Shown one piece after another: positions 1-7,808 of a stretch of DNA of 11,920 nucleotides. Position numbers and translations under genes: made by a program. Origin of the DNA: Pavlovales sp. CCMP2436 (Eukaryota > Haptophyta > Pavlovophyceae > Pavlovales); assembly GCA_026770615.1 (NCBI GenBank), contig MU631342.1, forward strand, positions 464,707 to 476,626, given 5' to 3'. Within the stretch, counting starts at the first letter, position 1. Each line of letters begins with the position of its first letter. The notes under the pieces were generated by a model. That model searched no databases. It had not been told where the DNA came from and worked only from the letters and a program-made list of their open reading frames with translations.

Positions 1-185
1 GGGGGGGTGGCGGATGCTCAAAGAGAACCCGGGTGGGGGGGGGTATTTGGTTGAGCGCGGCAGTAAAGCCTTGTCGATCACGCTCTCTAACTACACATGT
101 GTACGTGTATCTATGACGGCCACGTTCCTATATACTTAGGTATAGTGGAATATAGCTAGCTTTTAGATTAGGAAGTTAGTTATTA

Positions 186-890
186 TTAGTCCCCACAGTT
201 AGTTATGAGGTTTTCGTGCGCGTCAGCAGAGCCAGAGTATGGGACCCTCCGCGGCAGGCGCGCCGCCCCGCTCAGCAAGCTGGGGCGCTTGCTGTTAAAC
301 GAGGTGACCCGGTGCCTGCCTCCTGGGCTCATAGGTCCCCCCCGCGCACGCCCAGCCGCGATTGCCGAAGTGCTGTGCCGCCGAGGCCGTTCGCCGTTGC
401 GAGCGTCCCATCGCACGCGGCCCGCCGACTTCGCCACCCCTCGCGTCGGCCCGTACTCGCCGTCGCCATCGTCCTCGCTGCTCTCGCCCGGCTCGTACTC
501 CGACTCGTCGTCGTCATCTTCATCCTCGGCAGCGGGCTGCTCTCCTGCGCGACGCGCCGCAGATCTCGGGGCGGCCGAGAGGACCGAGAGCACCGGGGGA
601 GATGGGGCTGCCGAGAGGACCGAGAGGACCGGGGGAGATGGGGCTGCTGCGGAGGAGACGAGGATGTCGACGTTCGCCTTCGCCGCGAGCGCTTTCTCGA
701 GCGTCTCCGTGTCGAAGTCTCCGCCACGGATGCGAACCGTGAGCTCCTTGACCTCCATCTGCGTCTTTGCGAGCAGGAGAGCCTTGACACCCTCCTCGGT
801 GAACGCGCTGCGGAGCTCACACTTGAGCTGCTGGATCTCCAACTTGAGCTGCTCGATCTCCTCGTTGAGATGCACGACCTCGTCGTCCAT
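186..890 (-). CDS. Coiled-coil protein with acidic low-complexity middle, unknown function
   Basis: This is a 234-codon open frame starting at the first in-frame ATG (890-888) and ending at TAA (188-186). The frame stays open upstream to 983 but without another ATG. Residues 1-35 form a charged heptad-type coiled coil (leucines and isoleucines spaced through NEEIEQLKLEIQQLK). A mixed-charge segment follows to about residue 75, then a 12-residue repeat present twice (PSPPVLSVLSAA), then an Asp/Glu/Ser-rich stretch and an Arg/Gly/Ser-rich basic tail. This layout would suit a protein-protein or nucleic-acid-associated factor, but I recognise no family. It is divergently oriented to the CRAL-TRIO gene 185 bp away. 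The opposite strand is also open over most of this stretch; I prefer the minus strand because of the regular heptads. Introns cannot be excluded. Confidence 0.5.
   Translation of the reverse strand: MDDEVVHLNEEIEQLKLEIQQLKCELRSAFTEEGVKALLLAKTQMEVKELTVRIRGGDFDTETLEKALAAKANVDILVSSAAAPSPPVLSVLSAAPSPPVLSVLSAAPRSAARRAGEQPAAEDEDDDDESEYEPGESSEDDGDGEYGPTRGVAKSAGRVRWDARNGERPRRHSTSAIAAGRARGGPMSPGGRHRVTSFNSKRPSLLSGAARLPRRVPYSGSADAHENLITNCGD
571..642. repeat. 36-bp tandem repeat, two copies
   Basis: Two head-to-tail units (571-606 and 607-642) differ at only two positions. The length is a multiple of three, so the minus-strand coiled-coil gene gains a second copy of a 12-residue Pro/Ser/Val segment without losing frame. 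The near identity implies a recent duplication. Confidence 0.85.
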
Positions 891-1075
891 GTCGGCCCCG
901 TCCAGTCTCGCCCGGAGCGCGCCGCGACAGCGAGAGCACGCTGTTACACTGCAGATTCGCAACGAGGTTAAGACCAAAAGCACTAAAACGCGTTTTTCTC
1001 GACGAAATTCTGCCCTCGTAAAACGCGTATTCTACCTGGTTGCGCCACAAATGTAGAACCTACGCGCGTTCAGCA
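891..1075. promoter_or_regulatory. Putative divergent promoter region with ACGCGT motifs
   Basis: This spacer separates two divergently oriented start codons. It contains the 12-bp palindrome AAAACGCGTTTT (985-996) and a second AAACGCGT core about 33 bp further on. A related ACGCGCGT lies near 1062, close to the plus-strand ATG. ACGCGT is the core of MluI-cell-cycle-box elements known from fungi; a role here is inference. No clear TATA box is seen. Confidence 0.3.
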
Positions 1076-2506
1076 ATGGGCTGCCATGGGAGTAAGATGC
1101 GCTCGGGCGCCGACGGGGATTTCGCGCCTGTCTCGGCACCTGCCTCGACATCGAAGCCTGCCTTGGAGGGGCGCGTGCGCGCGCCTGCGCGCCAGCGCGT
1201 CGGTGTGTATAACGCCGATGTTGGCCGCGGCGATGGCATCGCGGACGTGGGGCCCACCATCGCCTCGCTCCTTGCCGAGCACGCGGACTCGCTCGCCGAG
1301 CTGCGTGTGCTCGCCGCTGGTGTGGAAGGCTACGAGCGAACAAAGCACGATGACCTGTACCTGCTGCGCTACCTCCTCTCGCATAAGCTGCAGCCGCGGG
1401 CTGCCGTGAAGGCCTTCGCCTCGGGTCTCGCCTGGCGACGGGCAAATGGCATCGACGCGATCGCCCAAGTCGTGAAGGAGGCTGGGTTCGTGGATGGTGT
1501 GCACAGCCAGTTCCCGCAGTATGGCAAAATTAATCCGCGGCTTCCGATGCACTTCTCCGGGCTCGCAGATGGCCAGCCGACAGTCTACTTCTCCGTGCGC
1601 GAGTTGAAGCTCGCCGAATTGATGCGTGAGATAACGGTTGCCGACTACGTTTTGTACAGCCAATACCTCAACGAAATGGTCCACCAGGCGACGGACGCGG
1701 CATCGCGCCGCACCGGCCGTATCGTCAAGCTCGTTCGGCTGATAGATGCGACAGGTAGCAAACCCTCGCCCAACTCTTAACTCTAGTCCTGCCCCCACCC
1801 CGAAACCGAATTCACCAATCCTATCCTTTAGCCACGTCCTACCTCTAATCCCTTACCCAAACCCGAACCTAAATAGGTGTGGGGTGGCACACCCTCAATA
1901 TGAAATATTTCTCGGCAGTCACGGCCGCGGCGCGCGGCTCTGAAGACGCGTATCCCCAGGTAATTTTGGGTATTCTCCCAACGCTATGTAAATTCGCCTA
2001 TTAAAAACGGCAAAGCGTCCCCGATAGGCGGTCTAAAACGTAGGTTTTAAAAAATAATGTGTGCCTAGTATTCTCCAAACCTACCTGAATCACAAGCTGC
2101 TATCGAAATGCGTGGGTTTGGTCCCCAGGCCCAAAGATGCCACGCCACTGCCCCCTTTTCAACTAATAGTGTCCCCCGACTTGCAGCCCAAAGGCGTACG
2201 GGCATGACACGGGAGGGTCAGCGCATTGGTCGCCTCATGCGCTATCTTACGCCCCCCGTGTCTCTCTCAAAAATTGTATCTACCCCCCCCCTCTCCCCGC
2301 AGTTATTGGGGTACTTTTTCATGTGCAACGCGGGCCGTATGGCCAGGACATTCTGGGAGAATGCTGCTCGCCCTCTGTTGCCCTCGCGCATGGTCGAGAA
2401 ATCTGCACTGCTCGAGCCGCTGACATCGGAGGCGGACCTCCAACGGTTGCTTGTGTGGGTACCTCTCGCAAAGCTACCGGCGCAGCTCGGCGGCGGTAAG
2501 GTCTGA
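1076..2506 (+). CDS. CRAL-TRIO (SEC14-like) lipid-binding protein, three exons
   Basis: Exons 1076-1754, 1919-1959 and 2303-2506 give 307 residues. Introns 1755-1918 and 1960-2302 are both GT-AG and phase-compatible. CRAL-TRIO proteins bind and exchange small lipids such as phosphoinositides or hydrophobic ligands between membranes. Residues about 90-125 match the N-terminal CRAL-TRIO helix region (DDLYLLRYLLSHK, then LAWRR). The lipid-binding fold runs to the end: VRLIDAT, the YPQLLGYFF strand-helix turn created by splicing, and the LPAQLGG C-terminal motif. The start at 1076 is chosen because MGCHGSK fits N-myristoylation (Gly2, Ser6) plus possible Cys3 palmitoylation, and because ATG has G at -3 and +4. 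The in-frame TTG at 1040 is not a plausible eukaryotic start. The stretch between the RLIDAT strand and YPQ is about 15 residues, shorter than the roughly 25-30 usual for the family, so one more small exon could be missing. Confidence 0.8.
1755..1918 (+). other. Intron 1 of the CRAL-TRIO gene
   Basis: The donor CAG|GTAGCA at 1754/1755 and the acceptor CTCGGCAG at 1911-1918 bound this intron. It splits a valine codon (1+2 bases). The interior is C-rich with several stops. Confidence 0.7.
1960..2302 (+). other. Intron 2 of the CRAL-TRIO gene
   Basis: The donor CCCCAG|GTAATT lies at 1959/1960. The acceptor, after a long C/T tract, is CCCCGCAG ending at 2302. Joining Tyr-Pro-Gln to Leu-Leu-Gly across this phase-0 intron recreates a typical CRAL-TRIO segment, which supports both splice sites. 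Confidence 0.75.
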
Positions 2507-3013
2507 GCGCCAACGCCAACGTGCGACGATTGATTAGCATGTGAATTTACGTAACGCGCTCAACATGAACAGCCTCCTAAAACTCGAGGGCGCATGCTCT
2601 ATTGATCTTGTTCATTCATAGTCATCAATTAGGATCTGATTTTGCATGGCACTGGCAGGTTTAAAGAACATATATTACGTTATGTTATGTTATGATGCCC
2701 CTTCTACCGCCGGGTGCGCAGTCTCTGCGTCCAGGAGGCCACGGTTGTCAGCGTCTGATCCTCACTCTGTTTCTAGCCTCAGCATCACCATGCGGTGATA
2801 CTGGTGCGCCGGCAGAGCTCTGAGCAGCCGATTTTGTTTGAGTTTGGTTGAAGATGGGTTCCACTGTGGTGGCTCGACAGGTAGCCACGTGCAGCGACGC
2901 AGCCCTCAGTGCGCCGCATGCCAGTGAAAGTCATAGGGACGATTGCGGTGCCGAAGCATCTCCCGCAGATGCCAGTTGCGAGATGGGTAGCGGTGAGGTC
3001 GTCGGGTCGAGCG
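2507..3013. other. Intergenic stretch without a supported gene
   Basis: The stretch lies between the 3' ends of two convergent genes. It contains a short GTTAT microsatellite (about 2680-2693) and no open frame with convincing composition. The short open frames on either strand lack both an ATG with good context and protein-like content. Confidence 0.5.
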
Positions 3014-3955
3014 CTATCCGAAGGCAGCACTTTGCCCGGTATTCGGAGCGTCCGGCTTCGGTGGCTTTGGCGCAGATAATGTGCTCGCCTTGGCCTTCGT
3101 GCCGGTGGCCTCGGTCTTCGGCTGCGTCTTGTGGCCGGCAACGTTGACTCCCACGTGCGGCTTCTTCTGCTCGTGCTAGTCGGTGTGCGGCAGCTGGGCG
3201 GGTGGCGCGGGTCGGTGTGTCGGTGTCGAGCGAGATATCGAGGATGTCGAGGATGGTGTCGAGCTTGAAGTTGGGGTTGGGGCCGGCTGCACCTGCGCCT
3301 TTGCTTCGGCTGCCTGCGCTTTGGACTCCTTGGTTTCCTTGGCCGTTTTTTCCGCCTGCGCCTTAGCTTTCTTGGCCACCTTTACCGCCTGCGCCCTGGC
3401 CTCCTTGGCCACCTTAGCCGCCTGCTCCTTCGCCTTAGCCGCCTGCACCTTCCCCTCCTTGGCCGCCGCGTTCTCTGCCGCCTGTTTCTCTTTAATCTTC
3501 GCCGTCTTCTTCTCCTTTTCCGCCTGTTCTACCTTGGCCAGCAGCTCCGCTGCAGCCCATCCCGCCTCCGTCGCTTCCTCAGCTGCATTCCGCTCCGCGG
3601 CCGCCTTCTCCGCGGCCTTCCACTGCTCGTTCGCGTATAGCAGAGTCGTGAGCGCCTTGTCAGCGTCTCCACCAGCATCGTCGAGCGCAAACTCGGCGAC
3701 AGAGAGGTCGGTTCCTGCTACCTCGGCAAGGTGCGCCAACTCCACGTCGCGTGGTGTTTGTGGCGGCTTCTCTTCGGGGATCGACGACTCCGTCGTTCAC
3801 GGCACCTTCGCGGCGGGCGGGGTGGCCGGGAGCGGGGGGGGGCGGGGCTGTGTGCGGCTCTGATTGCGCGGCTTCTTTTCGCGCCAGGACTCAGAGCGCA
3901 GGGATGCACTGAACCGGTCAGCGAGGGATCCACGGGCGGCGGGTCGGGCCGTCAT
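3014..3955 (-). pseudogene. Lys/Ala-rich protein with UBA-like segment, interrupted by two in-frame stops
   Basis: One reading frame runs 314 codons from ATG (3955-3953) to TAG (3016-3014), interrupted by TGA at 3799-3797 and TAG at 3178-3176. The composition is protein-like on both sides of each stop: a basic Ser/Arg/Pro N-terminal part, then a segment at about 3745-3630 (residues like VELAHLAEVAG and ALDDAGGDADKAL) that resembles a ubiquitin-associated three-helix fold. A long Ala/Lys/Glu-rich helical or coiled-coil region follows to about 3290, then a Pro/Ser/Thr linker and a Lys/Pro/Thr-rich tail. The central piece (3796-3179) has no ATG of its own, so it needs the upstream part or an exon. 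The interruptions could be pseudogene mutations, unresolved small introns or readthrough. The UBA assignment rests on pattern only. Confidence 0.5.
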
Positions 3956-4047
3956 GGTCGAGAAGTGGTTGCCCGCTCCCCCATCTCGCTGTTCCTCATA
4001 CTGCGGCTGCTTCTGCGAGCCGAAGACCTGCGTCTCCACCCCATTAC

Positions 4048-4159
4048 TGATAGGATATTATATTACGATAAGATCCAAGATGGCGTCTGACTGTCCTGAA
4101 AGTTGTGCTGGTCTGGGCGCTGCGTCGCTCGCCCATTATCTGCTGCGTGCCTTAGTCGG
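4048..4159 (+). repeat. Dispersed repeat, copy 1 (diverged, shortened)
   Basis: This shares the core GGCGTCTGACTG, the following TTGTGCTGGTCTG, and CTGCTGCGTGCCTTAGTCGG with the copies at 6353, 7923-8108 (reverse) and 10170. It carries an extra insert between TGATAGG and GGCGTC and a 4-bp insert after TGCGTCG. It lies immediately upstream of the UBA-like gene. Confidence 0.75.
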
Positions 4160-4565
4160 AGTGCACCACTGGCGGATATATATGTAACTCATTCGAGCGG
4201 TGTAATCGTAATTCTTATTCTTACATGCATCGGAGCCTACGTTAAAGCACGAACGCTTATAACGCCCCCGCTCTTCTAGACGCTCATATATAATTTATAT
4301 ATACATATAATTACATGTAAGCTCCAGTTTCCCACTTCGGCGTAGTGCGTCTCAGGAGCCTGCGTCGGAGGGCTAAGACTAGCTTGACTTGAACGTGGAA
4401 CAACGCCAGCCAGAACCCCCCTTCAATAATACAAGCTCCGGTTGCCTGCGGGGGTCTTTGTGTCTTTCGTCTACACAATTTCGATTGGGGCTTGCAGTTG
4501 CCCCCGGCTGACACTCACTGAATATGCGATAAGACGACAATGAGTGTTACGAGCAAGCGGCGACA
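4160..4565. other. Intergenic stretch, AT-rich to mixed
   Basis: There is a run of TA-rich sequence around 4285-4315. A 20-bp segment at 4404-4423 recurs at about 10132-10151. I see no supported gene. One short open frame on the minus strand (4514-4311) has no family resemblance. Confidence 0.45.
4404..4423 (+). repeat. 20-bp segment shared with 10132-10151
   Basis: CGCCAGCCAGAACCCCCC occurs here and again just before dispersed repeat copy 4, in the same orientation. It may be the remains of a longer shared segment or of insertion-linked transfer. Confidence 0.6.
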
Positions 4566-5614
4566 ATGAAACATGAACATGGACTGACAAGGGTAGTGCG
4601 GCGTCAGGGCGGTTGGCGCCTGACTGCCCGGTGGCGCTTGTTCGTCCTAGGTTTTGACATCCCTGGCGTCTCACCGGAAGAGCTGGCGGCAGCCGGCAGT
4701 GGCTCAAGTCTTAACTCCCGCGGCCGCAGCGAGAACAACAAAAGAAATTGCGGCCGCACCAGCCCGCCCGAACGATGGAGGGCTCCCCCTTGCCGCCGCT
4801 CCGCCGCCAGGACGGCGCGCCCGTGCGACTTCGCGCGGCTTCCCGACGACTGCGTGGGCCACCTGTTGCAGCTGATCGACGTGGAGGGCGTCCCATGCTT
4901 CCGCGCCGTCTGCCGCGCCTTTCGGGCCGCAGCGCACGCCCGCGCTGGGGAGAAGGTCCTGCCGGCGAGCCTGATCCGCTCCGGGCCGAGCGTGGCCGCG
5001 TGGGCGTGGGCGCAGCCCGCCTTCCGCGCGACTGCGGGGCATCCAGTAACGTTCTGCGTGCACTGAGCTTGGCAATATCGATCTGCTCGAGCGCGTGCTG
5101 GACCACGACGATATCCTCCGTTTCCACCCGAGCTCTGGATTTGCGCGGGCGGAGCGGGGCACGCGCACGTACTCCAGTGGCTCCTGGACCGAGCAGCGAG
5201 GCGCTCGTCCGGGGGCGCGACGCGGCTTACCCTATGCAAGTTATGTATTGGTGACGTGGACATGCTGCACCTCGCCAGCGCCCTCGCTGCCAACACCAAG
5301 CTGACCAGTTTGGACTTCGGCTCCAGCAATGTCGGGGATAGCGGCGCCGCACACCTCGCTGACGCACTCCGCTTTAACACGACGGTAACCAGCCTCAACT
5401 TCCTGAACAACATTTTTCACAGATGCGGGCGCTGGCGCACTCGTCGCAGTGGCCGAGTCCAAGCCCAACCAGTTCAAGTCCCTCTGCGGCATCGCGGCGG
5501 ACGCCACGTCGGCCAACCTCTCTGTGCGTGATCTAGGCGCAGCTGGCGCCGTGCTTCTCACGTTTGACCTTCGCTTCAACGCAACGGTCACCAAGCTACT
5601 TCAACAGCAGTTAA
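4566..5614 (+). pseudogene. Broken 5' part of an F-box / ankyrin-like / LRR gene
   Basis: Recognisable protein segments follow one another in order but in changing frames. An F-box-like segment (about 4830-4940, DFARLPDDCVGHLLQL and CRAFRAA) lies in the frame of ATG 4566 and leads to TGA 5064. About 5034-5070 continues in the next frame. An ankyrin-like stretch (GNIDLLERVLDHDDI, about 5071-5157) lies in the third frame. GHAHVLQWLLDRA and two LRRs (about 5158-5412) return to the first frame, and a linker-type segment with SLCGI (about 5419-5600) is in the second. The first three shifts each behave as loss of one base, two of them in GGGG runs; the fourth is gain of one T in a T run. A shift or TAA (5612-5614) separates this from the intact LRR frame. 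ATG 4775 is an alternative start. F-box proteins typically recruit substrates to SCF ubiquitin ligases. Confidence 0.55.
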
Positions 5615-6268
5615 ATGGGCGCGGTCGGCACGCAGCACATCGCGGAGGCCCTCAAGGTGAACGCGACGGTCACCGAGCTGGACCTCCACTCCAACAACAT
5701 CGGCGATGTCGGCGCGCTGCACATCGCAAAGGCTTTCGAGATTAATTCATCAGTGACCAAGCTGAACCTCCGCTCTAATCGAATTGGCGCGGTCGGTGCG
5801 CAACACCTCGCGAAGGCTCTCAAATTCAACGCGACGGTCACTCAGCTGGACCTCTGCCACAACGGAATCGGCGATGTCGGCGCGCAGCACATCGCGGAGG
5901 CTCTACAGATCAACACGACGGTCACTGAGCTGGACCTTACTTGCAACCAGATCGGCGGAATCGGCGCGCGCGACATTGCTAAGGCTCTCAAATTCAACGC
6001 GACGGTCACTCAGCTGGACCTCTGCCACAACGGAATCGGCGATGTCGGCGCGCAGCACATCGCGGAGGCTCTACAGGTCAACACGACGGTCACTGAGCTG
6101 GACCTTGCTTACAACCAGATCGGCGGAATCGGCGCGCGCGGCATTGCTAAGGCTCTCAAATTTAACGCGACGGTCACTCAGCTGGACCTCTGCCACAACG
6201 AGCTCACCTCTTCCTCCCAGGCCCTCATCCCGGAGGCCTGGGGGCATGGGCCCGGCCTTCGATTTTAG
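5615..6268 (+). CDS. Leucine-rich repeat protein (RI/NLRC3-like repeats), intact 3' part
   Basis: This 217-residue frame from ATG 5615 to TAG 6266-6268 holds seven 28-residue repeats of the form IGDVGAQHIAEAL-x-NATVTELDL-x-x-N, followed by a short C-terminal cap (EAWGHGPGLRF). The pattern fits ribonuclease-inhibitor-type LRRs, which form a horseshoe used for protein recognition; the partner is unknown. Repeats 3-4, 5-6 and the start of 7 are nearly identical in DNA at a 168-bp period. The frame is immediately preceded by TAA, and LRR-type sequence continues upstream in other frames. The ATG may therefore be an internal methionine of a longer broken gene rather than a true start. The second LRR locus at 9229 ends in a related cap. 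Confidence 0.65.
   Translation: MGAVGTQHIAEALKVNATVTELDLHSNNIGDVGALHIAKAFEINSSVTKLNLRSNRIGAVGAQHLAKALKFNATVTQLDLCHNGIGDVGAQHIAEALQINTTVTELDLTCNQIGGIGARDIAKALKFNATVTQLDLCHNGIGDVGAQHIAEALQVNTTVTELDLAYNQIGGIGARGIAKALKFNATVTQLDLCHNELTSSSQALIPEAWGHGPGLRF
5813..6205 (+). repeat. 168-bp higher-order tandem repeat inside the LRR region
   Basis: Units begin at 5813, 5981 and 6149, each starting AAGGCTCTCAAATT (or with a single C/T change). Each 168-bp unit encodes two 28-residue LRRs. The close similarity, including silent positions, indicates recent unequal exchange or conversion. Confidence 0.85.
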
Positions 6269-6629
6269 AGAGGCTATCGCCACTGATCGGCGATGATGGC
6301 GGGATGTGGACGGCCGGCATCTGACGGACAAGCTGCAATCCATATATATTACTGATAGATAGGGATTCAAGAGACAAGACTCTGGCGTCTGACTGTCCTA
6401 GAAGTTGTGCTCGTGAGAGCTGCGTCGCCCATAGGCATAGCCTTTTGAATAATATAAGTAATTACTTACGATGCGTTTTTGTTTTTGTTTCGACAGTGGT
6501 CAGTGGGCATTTAGTTATATTTACTATGAATATCGCTAAACGCCGTTGCGCGTGATCAGGTAACTACTACTACATAAATAATAGAGGTTAAGACTATCGC
6601 ATTCTGCCCAAGCTATTACACTGACAATA
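6269..6629. other. Intergenic stretch with dispersed repeat copy
   Basis: After the LRR stop, a GC-mixed tail passes into dispersed repeat copy 2 and then AT-rich DNA up to the ATG at 6630. No gene is supported. Confidence 0.45.
6353..6432 (+). repeat. Dispersed repeat, copy 2 (shortened)
   Basis: It begins TGATAGATAGGGATTCAAG, like copy 4, carries a short insert before CTGGCGTCTGACTG, and loses similarity soon after CTGCGTCGCCCAT. It shares its left end with the other copies but stops earlier. Confidence 0.75.
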
Positions 6630-7070
6630 ATGTTGCCCATTTCCCCCGGCATCGCGCGCCGGGCAAAGCCCCTCGAGGCCGAGTATCTCAGGAAAGCTCG
6701 TGCCCAGGACAGGGTATTCGGCCTCGCGCTACCCGGCCCCCACCTAAACGGCCCGACCGCCAGCATCGGCCCGATCGAGGCCAAGCTCAACACCGTCAAG
6801 CCGATCCGCGGGATCGTCATAGGCGCTTTTGGTGAGGTCAGCGCCGACACGCACTCGCTCGTCAAAGAAATCGCGGCGCAGGGAGGCCGCAAGATGTACG
6901 CGCTGATGGGCGTGAGTGCGATGGAGGCGGCCGCGGCGCGCATCAAGAAGCAGCTCATCGACACGATCGGTACGATCGCGGCACGCGGCCATGCGCAGCT
7001 GCTGCTCGCGCGCTTGAGCGCGCTGGCCCCGATCGCTGCCCAGCGTGCTATGTGGAAGTCTTATATGTGA
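6630..7070 (+). CDS. Conserved-looking hypothetical protein with GAFGEVS motif
   Basis: This 146-residue frame runs from ATG (A at -3) to TGA at 7068-7070. The protein is basic, with a hydrophobic strand followed by GAFGEVSADTHSLVKEIA and a helical Ala/Leu-rich C-terminal half (KKQLIDTIGTIAARGHAQLLLARL). I associate the GAFGE-x-S pattern near a His with recurrent, possibly retroelement-related ORFs of algal genomes, but from recall only, so no function is assigned. It lies next to a cluster of TGACCGA motifs and is convergent with the hAT-type fragment. The antisense frame is also open here, but its composition is less protein-like. Confidence 0.5.
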   Translation: MLPISPGIARRAKPLEAEYLRKARAQDRVFGLALPGPHLNGPTASIGPIEAKLNTVKPIRGIVIGAFGEVSADTHSLVKEIAAQGGRKMYALMGVSAMEAAAARIKKQLIDTIGTIAARGHAQLLLARLSALAPIAAQRAMWKSYM

Positions 7071-7081
7071 TCGACCGGTCA

Positions 7082-7165
7082 TGACCGAAGGTCCGTCGGT
7101 TCTGACCGAACATCCGTCAGATTTATATAAATTTTGACCGATATTTATTGACCGATGGCTTTTTG
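7082..7165 (+). repeat. TGACCGA motif cluster, left copy
   Basis: TGACCGA occurs at 7082, 7103, 7135 and 7149. The segment 7103-7165 aligns in the same orientation with 7819-7880 (shared order: TGACCGAA, ATCCG, CAGAT, ATTTTGACCGAT, then a run of T). Confidence 0.7.
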
Positions 7166-7196
7166 ATGAGGACCACGAGCCCGTCGGACTACTCCC

Positions 7197-7756
7197 TTGG
7201 TCGGACTCGAGGCTGATCTGCTTGGTCAGCAAGGCCGAGAAATCCTCTCCGAGCTTGGTGCTGTTGATCAGCTTGAAGAGCGCATCGCCGTGGCCGTTGG
7301 TCTCGCCAGCACGCTCGTGTTCCCGGACGCGGTCGAGGCGGATGCTGTTGCAGCCGGTGATGAAGTTCAGCAGCGGGTGCGTTGTGTTGAAGCGGATGCA
7401 CGCGTCGCAGTGCATGCAGTTCGTGGCCCGATCGTAGCGGAGCCACAGCTTGCGATCGGCTTTGATGCCCTCCTCCGACGAGATCCACTTCTTGCCGAAC
7501 CCGCGCTTGTCCTCGAGCTTGCCCCGCACGCCATGCTTAGGCCTCTTGACAGACGGCGCGAGCTTCTCGCTGCGCGGCAGCGCAGTCACGGACGCGGCCA
7601 CCTTCAACTCGCCAGCCGCGTTGAACGCCAGTGTAAGCTTCAGCGCCACAAGTCGACGATCATCGAGTCGGACGCCGAAGCGCCTTCCGCGGCAGGCGTA
7701 TGCGCACGCCCGAGCAACCCGGAGAGCGAACCCTGCCTCGACTTCGAAGCTGACAT
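7197..7756 (-). pseudogene. hAT-transposase-type zinc-finger fragment with frameshift
   Basis: ATG at 7756-7754 opens a 38-codon frame (MSASKSRQGS onward) that stops at TGA 7642-7640. The frame one position over, entered at about 7650, then carries a protein-like sequence to about 7197. Its features are KKWISSEEGI, a WLRYD motif, MHCDACIRF, a conserved-looking NFITGCNSIRLDRVREH and a further His. The order of Trp-Leu-x-Tyr-Asp, Met-x-Cys-x2-Cys, Phe-x2-Gly-x-(4)-Arg and His residues matches the N-terminal TTF-type/C17orf113-like zinc finger of hAT-derived proteins. No catalytic transposase domain follows. The frame stays open to 6744, but that part overlaps the opposite-strand gene and looks non-coding. 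A one-base deletion near 7650 is the simplest explanation of the break; an intron is possible. Confidence 0.5.
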
Positions 7757-7808
7757 CGTGCCAAAGTAACTAACTGGCGTTTTATTATTTATTATTCGAA
7801 TAAATTTT

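Noticed and set aside
1..185. Possible telomeric or terminal G-rich repeat at the window start
   Set aside because: The G runs are irregular, with no tandem unit.
205..1056. Plus-strand 283-codon Ser-rich open frame
   Set aside because: It is antisense to the coiled-coil gene. Its Ser/Arg-rich composition is what GC-rich antisense sequence gives, with no domain pattern.
1040..1075. Extension of the CRAL-TRIO frame to TTG 1040
   Set aside because: A TTG start is not expected in a eukaryotic nuclear gene, and the ATG at 1076 has good context and an acylation motif.
1070..1798. Minus-strand 242-codon open frame over the CRAL-TRIO exon
   Set aside because: It mirrors exon 1. The plus strand has family motifs and in-phase introns.
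3183..3863. Plus-strand 226-codon Ala/Cys/Ser-rich frame
   Set aside because: It is the antisense image of Lys/Ala codons of the UBA-like gene and has no domain features.
4604..5413. Minus-strand 269-codon frame over the F-box/LRR region
   Set aside because: F-box and LRR patterns are on the plus strand. This frame is Arg/Ser-rich without a recognisable pattern.
5615..6268. CRISPR-like regular repeats
   Set aside because: The periodicity is coding: 84-bp units equal 28 codons with LRR consensus, and there are no unique spacers.
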